DNA from: DATFML01 sp964571225
GTDB taxonomy: Bacteria; Pseudomonadota; Gammaproteobacteria; DATFLG01
Assembly (NCBI GenBank): GCA_964571225.1
Contig: CAZNBB010000065.1
Coordinates: 1-20,997 of the forward strand
Reading direction: 5' to 3'
Length of the DNA: 20,997 nt
The first letter of the stretch is position 1. The number at the start of each line of letters is the position of its first letter. A program made the translations under genes and the position numbers. Below, piece after piece: positions 7,092-13,944 of this stretch. Under the pieces are notes generated by a model, which saw nothing but the letters and a program-made list of their open reading frames with translations, was not told where the DNA came from and ran no database searches.

Positions 7092-8578
7092 TCGCTCCGG
7101 CCGAGACACAGTCGCTGGACGAGGCCGCCTTGGGAACGGCATGTGCCGATCTGCTGGCAAACGGAGGCCGCATGCAGATGGCCTGGGGCTACAAGCCGTC
7201 GGGGGAGGGGCGTGTAGATGTGTGCTATCTGGCTGCTCCCGGACCGAAACGGCCGTTTGTCGTCTGGCGTGTACGCGATGAGGGCTCCATACCCAGCCTG
7301 GCACAGCAGTCGCCCCTGTTGGGTTGGTACGAGCGGGAGATCACCGATCTATTGGGGGTGCAGTTCCGGGACCACCCGGAGCCGCTGCCGCTGGTCCTGC
7401 ATCGAGGCGCCCGTGCGACCTGTCCACCCCTGGATCCGGAGTTTCCGGGGCGGGCAATGGACTTCGAACATGTCCTTCCGGACCTTCCCGCTGTCTCGGG
7501 GGCTGACGTGCAATTGCTGCCGTTCGGCCCCGTACGCGCGGACGTCGTGGAGTCGGCCCGATTCTTTTTCTTCTATGTGGGCGAGCACATTCTGCACTAC
7601 CAGCCCCAGTTATTCTTCAAGCACCGCGGCCTGGAGAAGCGCTTCGAGGGCCGCGATCCGATCCATGCGGTCGTACTGGCTGAGCGGGTATCGGGCGTCG
7701 GCAGCGTCGCCCATGCCCTGGGCTACTGTGAGGCCGTGGAGGCAGCGTGCGGCGTGGAGGCGCCGCAACGCGCCAGGCGCCTGCGGGTGCTGGTCGCCGA
7801 ACTGGAACGGGTCTACAACCATCTTCACTACCTCGGACATCTGGCGGACACCACGACCCTGAAGGTGGGGCAGGCCCAGGGCCGGCTGTTGGAGGAGCAG
7901 GCCAAGCAGATCAATGCCCGGCTGACCGGAAGCCGGCTGCTGCGGGGAGTCTTCATCCCCGGCGGCGTGCGCCGGGATCTGGACCCGGATCGCGAATTCA
8001 TCCGGTGGGTTGGTGCATTGCAGCGCGACACCGATCGCTACGTGCACGCGCTGGAACGCACGACCAGTTTCCGAGACCGCCTGCACGACGCGGGTGTGCT
8101 GGACAGGCAGACCGCCTTCGACCAAGGTGCCACCGGCCCCGTCGAAAGGGCGTCGGGTCTTGACCGGGATTTGCGCCGCGATCACCCCTATGCCGGCTAT
8201 GCCGACACCGAACTGCAAGTACCGGTGCAACAGGCGGGCGACGCCTACGCCCGCTTCCGGGTGCGGGTCGCCGAGTTGAACGCCAGCTTCGAGGTCATCC
8301 TGCGTCTGCTGCCCGGCCTTTCGCGGGCGAGCGGGCTGCGCGCCGCGGTCACCGGCCGGCCCGGCGGGGAAGGGCTGGGGTGGGCCGAGTCGCCGCGCGG
8401 CGCCCTCTATTATGCCGTGCACTTTGACGGTCAGGGGCGGCTGGCGCGGGTCAAGATCAAATCGCCGTCCTTCTCCAACTGGCGCGTGTTTCCCTACACC
8501 GTCCATGAGAGCAACATGATGGACTACGCCATCAACGAGGCCAGTTTCGGCCTCACCATTGCCGGCTGCGACCGCTGA
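7088..8578 (+). CDS. hyfG: HyfG/HycE-like large subunit without [NiFe]-site cysteines (fused NuoC-NuoD)
   Basis: A 496-aa protein with an N-terminal NuoC-like domain (signature LLGWYEREITDLLGV near 77-91, HPE at 96-98) joined to a NuoD-like domain (about 137-496), as in HycE/HyfG. In hydrogenases the first cysteine pair lies in RVCGIC; here it is RVSGVG (200-205). The second pair lies in DPCxSCTDR near the C-terminus; here the end is FGLTIAGCDR, so neither position is cysteine, although one Cys lies next to the second. The chain stops right after the DR, like complex I, and lacks the tail that hydrogenase maturation proteases remove. It should therefore not bind [NiFe] or make H2. The start is the GTG at 7088, overlapping the previous stop (GTGA); an upstream in-frame extension is rejected. 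Likely an Ehr-type catalytic or coupling subunit with an unknown electron acceptor. Confidence 0.9.
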   Translation: MIAPAETQSLDEAALGTACADLLANGGRMQMAWGYKPSGEGRVDVCYLAAPGPKRPFVVWRVRDEGSIPSLAQQSPLLGWYEREITDLLGVQFRDHPEPLPLVLHRGARATCPPLDPEFPGRAMDFEHVLPDLPAVSGADVQLLPFGPVRADVVESARFFFFYVGEHILHYQPQLFFKHRGLEKRFEGRDPIHAVVLAERVSGVGSVAHALGYCEAVEAACGVEAPQRARRLRVLVAELERVYNHLHYLGHLADTTTLKVGQAQGRLLEEQAKQINARLTGSRLLRGVFIPGGVRRDLDPDREFIRWVGALQRDTDRYVHALERTTSFRDRLHDAGVLDRQTAFDQGATGPVERASGLDRDLRRDHPYAGYADTELQVPVQQAGDAYARFRVRVAELNASFEVILRLLPGLSRASGLRAAVTGRPGGEGLGWAESPRGALYYAVHFDGQGRLARVKIKSPSFSNWRVFPYTVHESNMMDYAINEASFGLTIAGCDR

Positions 8579-8589
8579 GGACCCCGACG

Positions 8590-9393
8590 ATGGCGACATG
8601 GACCTGGTTGGGCCTCAGACTCGGCAGCGCGACAACCCGTTGGCCACGCCCGGACGGCGACGACGGGCAGAGCGGCCTGCTCGGGATGCCGCGCTTTCAT
8701 CCGCAGCACTGCAAGAGCGCCTGCCGCGAGTGTGTCGATGTCTGCCCGACGGCTGCCATCACGCAAGCCCCGTCCGATAGCGACACGAATATCCTGATTG
8801 ACTACGGTCGCTGCGTGGTCTGCCAGCTCTGCACCGAGGTCTGTCCTTCCGGTGCGCTCAGCCCGTCGGAAGACTGGGCATTCGGGACACCAGAGCGCAC
8901 CGACCTGCAATGGCGGAAGGCCACCGACTCCGCCGCCGGACAGCGCCTGAAGGCGCGCATTGCGATGTTCAGAAGAAGTCTGCACATCCGTCATGTGGAT
9001 GCCGGCTCCTGCAATGGCTGCGAATCGGAACTGCAAGCACTGAACAACCCTTTCTACAACCTCCACCGGCTGGGGATATTTTTCACCCCCTCGCCGCGCT
9101 TTGCGGACCTGCTGCTCGTGACCGGACCGGTGACGGCACCCATGCGCGAGCCGCTGCTGAACACCTACCAGGCGATGCCGGAGCCCCGGTTGGTGATGGC
9201 CACGGGTACCTGTGCGGTGTCGGGGGGTATCAGCGGCGACGGCTACAATACGGGACGGGGGCTCGATGGGGTATTGCCCGTCAATCTGTACCTGCCCGGG
9301 TGCCCGCCCAACCCGGCGGCCGTGATCGAAGGGTTGCTCGTTCTGTTGGAACGGATGCCCGCGCGCGTCAAAGGAGGCCGACTTGAGCGTTGA
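8590..9393 (+). CDS. hyfI: Fused ferredoxin + NuoB-like small subunit (HyfH-HyfI type)
   Basis: A 267-aa electron-transfer subunit. The N-terminal half is a two-[4Fe-4S] ferredoxin domain: Cys41/45/48/52 (spacing C-x3-C-x2-C-x3-CP, one residue longer than usual at the start) and Cys75/78/81/85 (normal C-x2-C-x2-C-x3-CP). The C-terminal half is NuoB/HyfI-like with the proximal cluster ligands Cys141, Cys144 (CNGCESE), Cys208 (GTCAVSGG) and Cys238 (PGCPPNP). All 12 cysteines for three clusters are present. In E. coli, HyfH and HyfI are separate proteins, so this is a fusion. ATG at 8590 follows TGAGGA (8576-8581), which includes the upstream stop. It should feed electrons to the cysteine-less large subunit. 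Confidence 0.9.
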   Translation: MATWTWLGLRLGSATTRWPRPDGDDGQSGLLGMPRFHPQHCKSACRECVDVCPTAAITQAPSDSDTNILIDYGRCVVCQLCTEVCPSGALSPSEDWAFGTPERTDLQWRKATDSAAGQRLKARIAMFRRSLHIRHVDAGSCNGCESELQALNNPFYNLHRLGIFFTPSPRFADLLLVTGPVTAPMREPLLNTYQAMPEPRLVMATGTCAVSGGISGDGYNTGRGLDGVLPVNLYLPGCPPNPAAVIEGLLVLLERMPARVKGGRLER

Positions 9394-11359
9394 CCTCATT
9401 CTCTGCGCTTTCGCCCTGTGGGTGACCGCTACAGCGTTGGGATTTGCCGGCTGGGCCCTCGGCTTCGCCCGTCTGTGTCTGGCCGTAGGTGCCTTGGCAC
9501 TGATGAGCGGGGTTGCCTTCGGATTGTCCGCCGGCACGGCGACCGTCCCGATGGGATTGGCATTCACCGCTCCCGTCGCTTTCCACCTGTCGTCCGAAGC
9601 GAGTTGGCTGGCCGCCTTCGGGCTTGGGCCAGCGGCCGTGGGGGCGGCGCTCGGCTCACCACTGGCTCGAGGTCGACTCTGGGTTGCCGGCACCGGGACC
9701 GCGCTGATCGGGTCGCTCGGGGTCTTCGGACTGACCGAGGGGGCCGCCTTCTTAATCGCCTGGGAACTGATGAGCCTCGGGGCAGCCGCGATGGTGCTGA
9801 GCGAAGCGGACACCGAGGCGCAGGACGGCGCCATCCTGTTCATGCTCACGCTGCTGGAATTGGGGGCGGTCTGTATTCTCGCCGCTCTGCTCTGGCTGGG
9901 ATCGGCAGCCGGGAATCTGGCCTTTTCCGGGTTCCCCGCAGCGGCGGCGGCGCTGGGCCCTGCGGCCCGCTATGGAGTAGGGACCCTTTTCATCATCGGG
10001 TTCGGCGCCAAACTCGGCCTGCTCCCTTTCTATGAGTGGTTCCCGGGCGTGTACGGGCGCGCAAGTGGTGCGACAGGCGTGGTGCTTTCCGGAGTCGTAC
10101 TCAACGCGGCGTACTTTGCCCTCAGCCGGGCGCTGGTAACCTGGCTGCCGGACGCAGGTGGAGAAAGTCTGGCCCTGGGACTGACCCTGCTCGTGCTTGC
10201 CGTACTCACGGCGGTGCTGGCGGTGCTTTACGCGTTTCAGGAGGAGGACTGGCGTCGCCTGCTCAGTCTTTCGACGGCTGAAAATGCCGGTATCGCCTGT
10301 TCGGCCCTGGCCGCGGCCCTGCTATTCCGCCATGCCGGTCTTGCGGCGTTGGCGGGGCTGGCGTGGATCGTCGCACTCCTGCACCTCGCGGGTCACTCCC
10401 TCGCTAAGAGTGCGTTGTTTCTGACTGCTGACGGCGTATATCACGCCACAGGCAGTTACGGGCTCAGCCCGCAGGGCCTACTGCGACGCAGTGCATGGTC
10501 CCTGGGACTCGGCGCACTGTTCGCCGCCATGAGTCTCGCGGCGATGCCCCCGCAGGCGGGCTTCGTGAGCGAGTGGTTCGTCTTCCAGACTGTCTTCCAG
10601 GGATTCCACATGCCGGGCCTGATCGGCCCCCTGGCTTTGTCCGTAGCGGGTGCGGGGCTTGCGCTGGTGGCGGCGGTTGCCCTCGCAACATTCATAAAGC
10701 TGTTCGGGGTCGGCCTGCTCGGTCAGGGCGCGCCAAGCGGCGGCTCGATTCCGCGCTGGCACGCCCACGCCGTTGGCCTGCTGGGGCTGTCGGTTCTCGC
10801 CACGGCGGTCGCCATGCCCTGGTGGCTCGTCGCCCTGGACCGCGGCGTGGCCGCCGCCGTCCCCGGCGCCAGCGCGCTGGCGCTTCGCTCCCACTGGCTG
10901 TTGGTGCCCCTTAGCAGTCATTTCGCGTTTATCTCGCCGACCAAGTTGGTGATCGCCGGCCCCCTGTTGGCTTTGCTGCCGCTCGGCTTCTGGTGGGTAG
11001 CCCGAGTGGGGCGCAGGCGATCACCAACTTGGTACGGCGGGCTGCCACGGCCGGCCAGCCAAGTGTCCATCACGCCGCTGGCATTCTCGAATGCCCTGCG
11101 CACCTTCTACAGCATGGTCTACCGCCCGACCGAAGACATGCGCCACGAACATGCCGGGCTGCGTTACTTCGTGCGCCGATTGAGCTTCGATCACCGTGTG
11201 GCGCCGCTGTTCGGCCCGACGGTTTTCGGCCCGGCGGTGCGCACGACCTACCGCTTGGCCGCGGCGCTGCAACGCCTGCAATCCGGGCACATGAACTTTT
11301 ACCTGGCCATTATCGGCGGGCTTCTGGTCCTGGTTCTGCTGGTACCGCTGTTTCGATAA
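9383..11359 (+). CDS. hyfB: HyfB-like large antiporter-type membrane subunit (NuoL family)
   Basis: A 658-aa membrane protein close in length to HyfB, with an antiporter core followed by a C-terminal extension and final helix (YLAIIGGLLVLVLLVPLF). Ion-path residues are retained: Glu128 in AWELMSLG, Lys210 in GFGAKLGLLPFYEWFP and Lys342 in HSLAKS. The family RRRSPTWYGG segment lies near residue 550. The start is taken as TTG at 9383 because a perfect AAGGAGG lies at 9371-9377; it overlaps the upstream gene by 11 nt. The order C-E-F-G-HI-B differs from E. coli hyf, where B is promoter-proximal. An 18-bp inverted repeat is embedded at 10940-11033. Confidence 0.9.
   Translation: MSVDLILCAFALWVTATALGFAGWALGFARLCLAVGALALMSGVAFGLSAGTATVPMGLAFTAPVAFHLSSEASWLAAFGLGPAAVGAALGSPLARGRLWVAGTGTALIGSLGVFGLTEGAAFLIAWELMSLGAAAMVLSEADTEAQDGAILFMLTLLELGAVCILAALLWLGSAAGNLAFSGFPAAAAALGPAARYGVGTLFIIGFGAKLGLLPFYEWFPGVYGRASGATGVVLSGVVLNAAYFALSRALVTWLPDAGGESLALGLTLLVLAVLTAVLAVLYAFQEEDWRRLLSLSTAENAGIACSALAAALLFRHAGLAALAGLAWIVALLHLAGHSLAKSALFLTADGVYHATGSYGLSPQGLLRRSAWSLGLGALFAAMSLAAMPPQAGFVSEWFVFQTVFQGFHMPGLIGPLALSVAGAGLALVAAVALATFIKLFGVGLLGQGAPSGGSIPRWHAHAVGLLGLSVLATAVAMPWWLVALDRGVAAAVPGASALALRSHWLLVPLSSHFAFISPTKLVIAGPLLALLPLGFWWVARVGRRRSPTWYGGLPRPASQVSITPLAFSNALRTFYSMVYRPTEDMRHEHAGLRYFVRRLSFDHRVAPLFGPTVFGPAVRTTYRLAAALQRLQSGHMNFYLAIIGGLLVLVLLVPLFR
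10940..11033. repeat. 18-bp perfect inverted repeat inside the hyfB-like gene
   Basis: ACCAAGTTGGTGATCGCC at 10940-10957 is repeated in inverse orientation at 11016-11033, separated by 58 nt. Both arms code for ordinary family sequence (PTKLVIAG and RRSPTWYG), so the reading frame is not disrupted. It could form a long-loop mRNA hairpin before crcB. There is no T-tract. Confidence 0.85.
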
Positions 11360-11392
11360 CGACCGCCAACTGCAAAAGAGGAGACCTGTATC

Positions 11393-11770
11393 GTGTGGTT
11401 GAACTACCTGGCCGTAGCGGCGGGCGGGGCGGTGGGTTGTACCGCCCGCTATGGTCTGACTGAACTCATCCAACTGGTCTGGGGTCGAACTTTCCCCGTT
11501 GCTACATTGGTCATCAATGTACTGGGTAGCTTCCTGCTGGGGTTCTTGTTCTTCGAGACCCTGGAGCGGCTCACCATGGCCCCGGCGCTGCGTGCGGCCA
11601 TCCTGACAGGCGGCCTCGGGGGATTCACGACATTCTCCACGTTCATGGTGGAAAGCATGATCCTGGTGGAAGACGGTCGCCCCAGTCGGGCGGCGATCTA
11701 CGTGGGTCTTTCGGTAGTGCTGGGGTTCGCGGCCGCTGTTGCCGGCGGCTTTCTCTCGCGCCGTCTCTGA
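11393..11770 (+). CDS. crcB: Fluoride channel CrcB/FluC
   Basis: A 125-aa, four-helix inner-membrane protein that forms a dual-topology dimer exporting F- passively. Family signatures: GCTARYGL near the N-terminus, pore Asn42 in INVLGS, and the GGFTTFSTF segment with Phe78, Phe81 and Phe84, two of which should be the pore phenylalanines. Length is normal. GTG start at 11393 with GAGGAG at 11378-11383. It follows the hyfB-like gene by 33 nt with no terminator, so it is probably on the riboswitch transcript. FluC direction depends on membrane potential, which fits co-expression with an ion-pumping complex. Confidence 0.96.
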   Translation: MWLNYLAVAAGGAVGCTARYGLTELIQLVWGRTFPVATLVINVLGSFLLGFLFFETLERLTMAPALRAAILTGGLGGFTTFSTFMVESMILVEDGRPSRAAIYVGLSVVLGFAAAVAGGFLSRRL

Positions 11771-11785
11771 CCTAGGGGAAACCGT

Positions 11786-12124
11786 ATGAAAAAAGAAATG
11801 ACCATGGTACGCATCTACCTGCGCGAGGCGGACCCGGGACGCCACAACGGCTTGCTGAAGGAAATCATGGCGATTCTGCACGATGAGCATCGTGTGCATG
11901 GAGTGACCGTGTTCCGCGGCATTTCGGGCTTCGGTCGTCACGGCGAAATCCATTCAGCCGACCTGTTGCGCCTGAACGTTCACTTGCCACTGGTCATCGA
12001 GTGCTTCGATGAACCTGAGATCGTCGACGCGGCCATCGAGGCGCTGGGTAACCTCGTGCCCGAGGGGCACCTGCTGCGTTGGTCTGTGATGTGCGAATGC
12101 AGTCCCACGGCCTCCGACGGTTGA
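11786..12124 (+). CDS. DUF190 protein (PII-like fold), CrcB partner
   Basis: A 112-aa soluble protein of the DUF190 family, small alpha/beta proteins often encoded beside crcB. Family features are visible: MVRIYLREAD at the start, GVTVFRGISGFG at about 40-51, HLPLVIECFDEPE, and a C-terminal GHLLRWSV strand. ATG at 11786 with AGGGG at 11774-11778, 15 nt after crcB. The PII-like fold suggests ligand binding or regulation of a membrane partner, but no function can be read here. The family is recognised with good confidence; its role is unknown. Confidence 0.88.
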   Translation: MKKEMTMVRIYLREADPGRHNGLLKEIMAILHDEHRVHGVTVFRGISGFGRHGEIHSADLLRLNVHLPLVIECFDEPEIVDAAIEALGNLVPEGHLLRWSVMCECSPTASDG

Positions 12125-12151
12125 GAACGCAGTCGCCGATATCTTGCGCTT

Positions 12152-12174
12152 AGGGGTGTTTGTTCACCCCTTTT
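12152..12174 (+). terminator. Moderate intrinsic terminator or attenuator before enolase
   Basis: Stem AGGGGTG/CACCCCT (12152-12158/12165-12171), 6-nt loop, then TTTT ending at 12174. It may end the operon after the DUF190 gene or only lower enolase expression. I see no convincing promoter between it and the enolase gene. An imperfect paired segment TCTGGG...CTG/CAGATCCCAGA (12197-12210/12247-12257) lies in that leader; it does not match the fluoride aptamer. Confidence 0.55.
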
Positions 12175-12271
12175 GACGCGCGGATCCGTTACGAGTTCTG
12201 GGTTAATCTGCCCCACGCGACCGCGATGAGGCTGAGCCCATCAAGTCAGATCCCAGACTGGAGCTATTGCC

Positions 12272-13573
12272 ATGGAAAGTACCCATATTGCATCCGTTGT
12301 CGCTCGCCAGATTCTTGACTCACGCGGCAATCCTACCATCGAAGCGGATGTGGTTTTAAAGGGGGGTGCATGGGGGCGCGCCGCCGTGCCCTCCGGTGCC
12401 TCGACAGGCCGCCACGAAGCGATCGAGCTGCGCGATGGGGATCCACGCCAGTATCTGGGGAAAGGCGTAGGGCAGGTTGTCGCACATGTCAACGGCGAGA
12501 TAGCACTAAGGATTGTGGGCATGGAGGCGTTCGACCAAGGCGCGCTGGACATGGCCCTTTGTGAGCTTGACGGCACGCCGAACAAGGCGAGATTGGGCGC
12601 GAACGCCATACTTGCCGTGAGCCTGGCCGTGGCCCGGGCCGCGGCGCAGGCCAGCCGACAACCCTTGTTTCGCTATCTGGGCGGCGCCGCCGCCTGCCGC
12701 CTGCCGGTGCCCATGTTCAATATTCTCAACGGCGGTGTGCACGCGAACTGGCAGGGCCCTGACTTCCAGGAATTTATGATTGCGCCGGTCGGTGCGCCGG
12801 ATCTTCCGACCGCCGTTCGCTGGGGCAGTGAGATTTACCATGCACTCAAGGACACGTTGGCAAGGGCCGGCTATGCCACGCACGTTGGGGACGAAGGCGG
12901 GTTCGCGCCGGCGTTGAAGCACAACGCCGATGCCGTCGAGCTGATTCTCAAAGCCATTGGTCAGGCCGGCTATCGGCCCGGCGAAGATGTCGTCCTGGCG
13001 ATCGATCCCGCCTCCAGCGAATTCTACGAAGACGGCATGTATCACCTGCGCAGCGAGGGACGCAAGCTAACGGCCGCTGAGATGGTCGACCTGTACGCCG
13101 ATTGGATCTCGAAGTATCCCATTGCCGTTCTGGAGGACGGTTTGGCGGAAGACGACTGGGCTGGCTGGCGACTACTCAATGCCCGCCTTGGCGGAAAGCT
13201 CGAACTCGTCGGAGATGATTTGTTCGTCACCAACGTCGAGCGTATTCGTCGGGGTATCGAGGAAAAGGCGGCCAACGCCGTGCTCATTAAGTTGAACCAA
13301 ATAGGTACGCTAACGGAAACCCTGGCCGCGGTCCGGCTGGCCTACGGGGCCGGGTGGGGCGCCATGGTGTCGCATCGCAGCGGCGAGACCGTGGACAGCT
13401 TCATCGCGGACCTGACGGTCGCGCTTGGGACCGGTCATTTGAAGACTGGCGCGCCTGCTCGGGGCGAGCGCGTGGAAAAATACAATCAGTTGCTCCGGAT
13501 TGCCGAGTCGTTAGGCGCTTCAGGCGAGTATGCGGGGCGGCACGCTTTCGTGCGACATGCCATTTCCCCGTGA
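12272..13573 (+). CDS. eno: Enolase (phosphopyruvate hydratase)
   Basis: A 433-aa enolase interconverting 2-phosphoglycerate and phosphoenolpyruvate. Catalytic residues are in place: Ser41 in the mobile loop, His157, Glu167, Glu208 (GDEGGFAP), Mg ligands Asp245, Glu288 and Asp315, base Lys340, His368 (SHRSGET) and Lys391. The loop reads HANWQGPDFQEF rather than the HADNNVDIQEF form, one residue longer, marking a separate subfamily. ATG at 12272 with GGAG at 12260-12263. Enolase is inhibited by fluoride plus phosphate and magnesium, so its place behind a fluoride riboswitch and crcB suggests a replacement or fluoride-tolerant isozyme. Tolerance is not shown by the sequence. Whether the genome has a second enolase is not visible here. 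Confidence 0.96.
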   Translation: MESTHIASVVARQILDSRGNPTIEADVVLKGGAWGRAAVPSGASTGRHEAIELRDGDPRQYLGKGVGQVVAHVNGEIALRIVGMEAFDQGALDMALCELDGTPNKARLGANAILAVSLAVARAAAQASRQPLFRYLGGAAACRLPVPMFNILNGGVHANWQGPDFQEFMIAPVGAPDLPTAVRWGSEIYHALKDTLARAGYATHVGDEGGFAPALKHNADAVELILKAIGQAGYRPGEDVVLAIDPASSEFYEDGMYHLRSEGRKLTAAEMVDLYADWISKYPIAVLEDGLAEDDWAGWRLLNARLGGKLELVGDDLFVTNVERIRRGIEEKAANAVLIKLNQIGTLTETLAAVRLAYGAGWGAMVSHRSGETVDSFIADLTVALGTGHLKTGAPARGERVEKYNQLLRIAESLGASGEYAGRHAFVRHAISP

Positions 13574-13944
13574 TATCCCCCGTAAGGGGCGGCGCCCTCC
13601 TAGCGCGCGTCGGTGCCGTGAGTACACCGTCGGACGGCACACCCCTGAAGGCGAGTTCTGTTTCCACCGGTACGGCCGCTGGGGGTCGAAGCACCTAACG
13701 CCGGAGATGCCCGGCAGCCATGGTTAGCCTGAACGGGTTGGGCGGTTCCATGCCCCGCGGCAAGCCACGGTTATTGCCCTAAACAATGGATGCGAACCCG
13801 GCCCTAGAGACACAAAATATCACTCAGCAGACCGCGTCAATGGCTTGTGCACAGCATGCGTGTATCTGAGGCTGTTCGTCCACCGCGGCGGACAGCACGA
13901 GACCCGGTACGGAAGGCCCCATCGAGTCATTGGGAGGATGCGTT
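13574..13944. other. Intergenic region between enolase and histidine kinase
   Basis: No supported gene. A short CCCC-GTAA-GGGG hairpin just after the enolase stop (about 13578-13589) lacks a T-tract. I find no promoter with a good consensus for the kinase. Confidence 0.4.

Noticed and set aside
7610..8599. 329-codon open frame on the minus strand
   Set aside because: Antisense to the NuoD-like domain, with no family match I recognise.
8524..9849. 441-codon open frame on the minus strand
   Set aside because: Antisense shadow of the well-supported hyfG-, hyfI- and hyfB-like genes; its composition reflects codon bias on the other strand.
7088..11359. Functional hydrogenase-4 or formate hydrogenlyase
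   Set aside because: The large subunit lacks all [NiFe] ligand cysteines and the maturation tail, and no maturation or formate dehydrogenase genes are present.
12197..12257. Second fluoride riboswitch before enolase
   Set aside because: GCGATGAGGC-like bases occur at 12223-12232, but the pseudoknot partners and the CTGATG block are missing.
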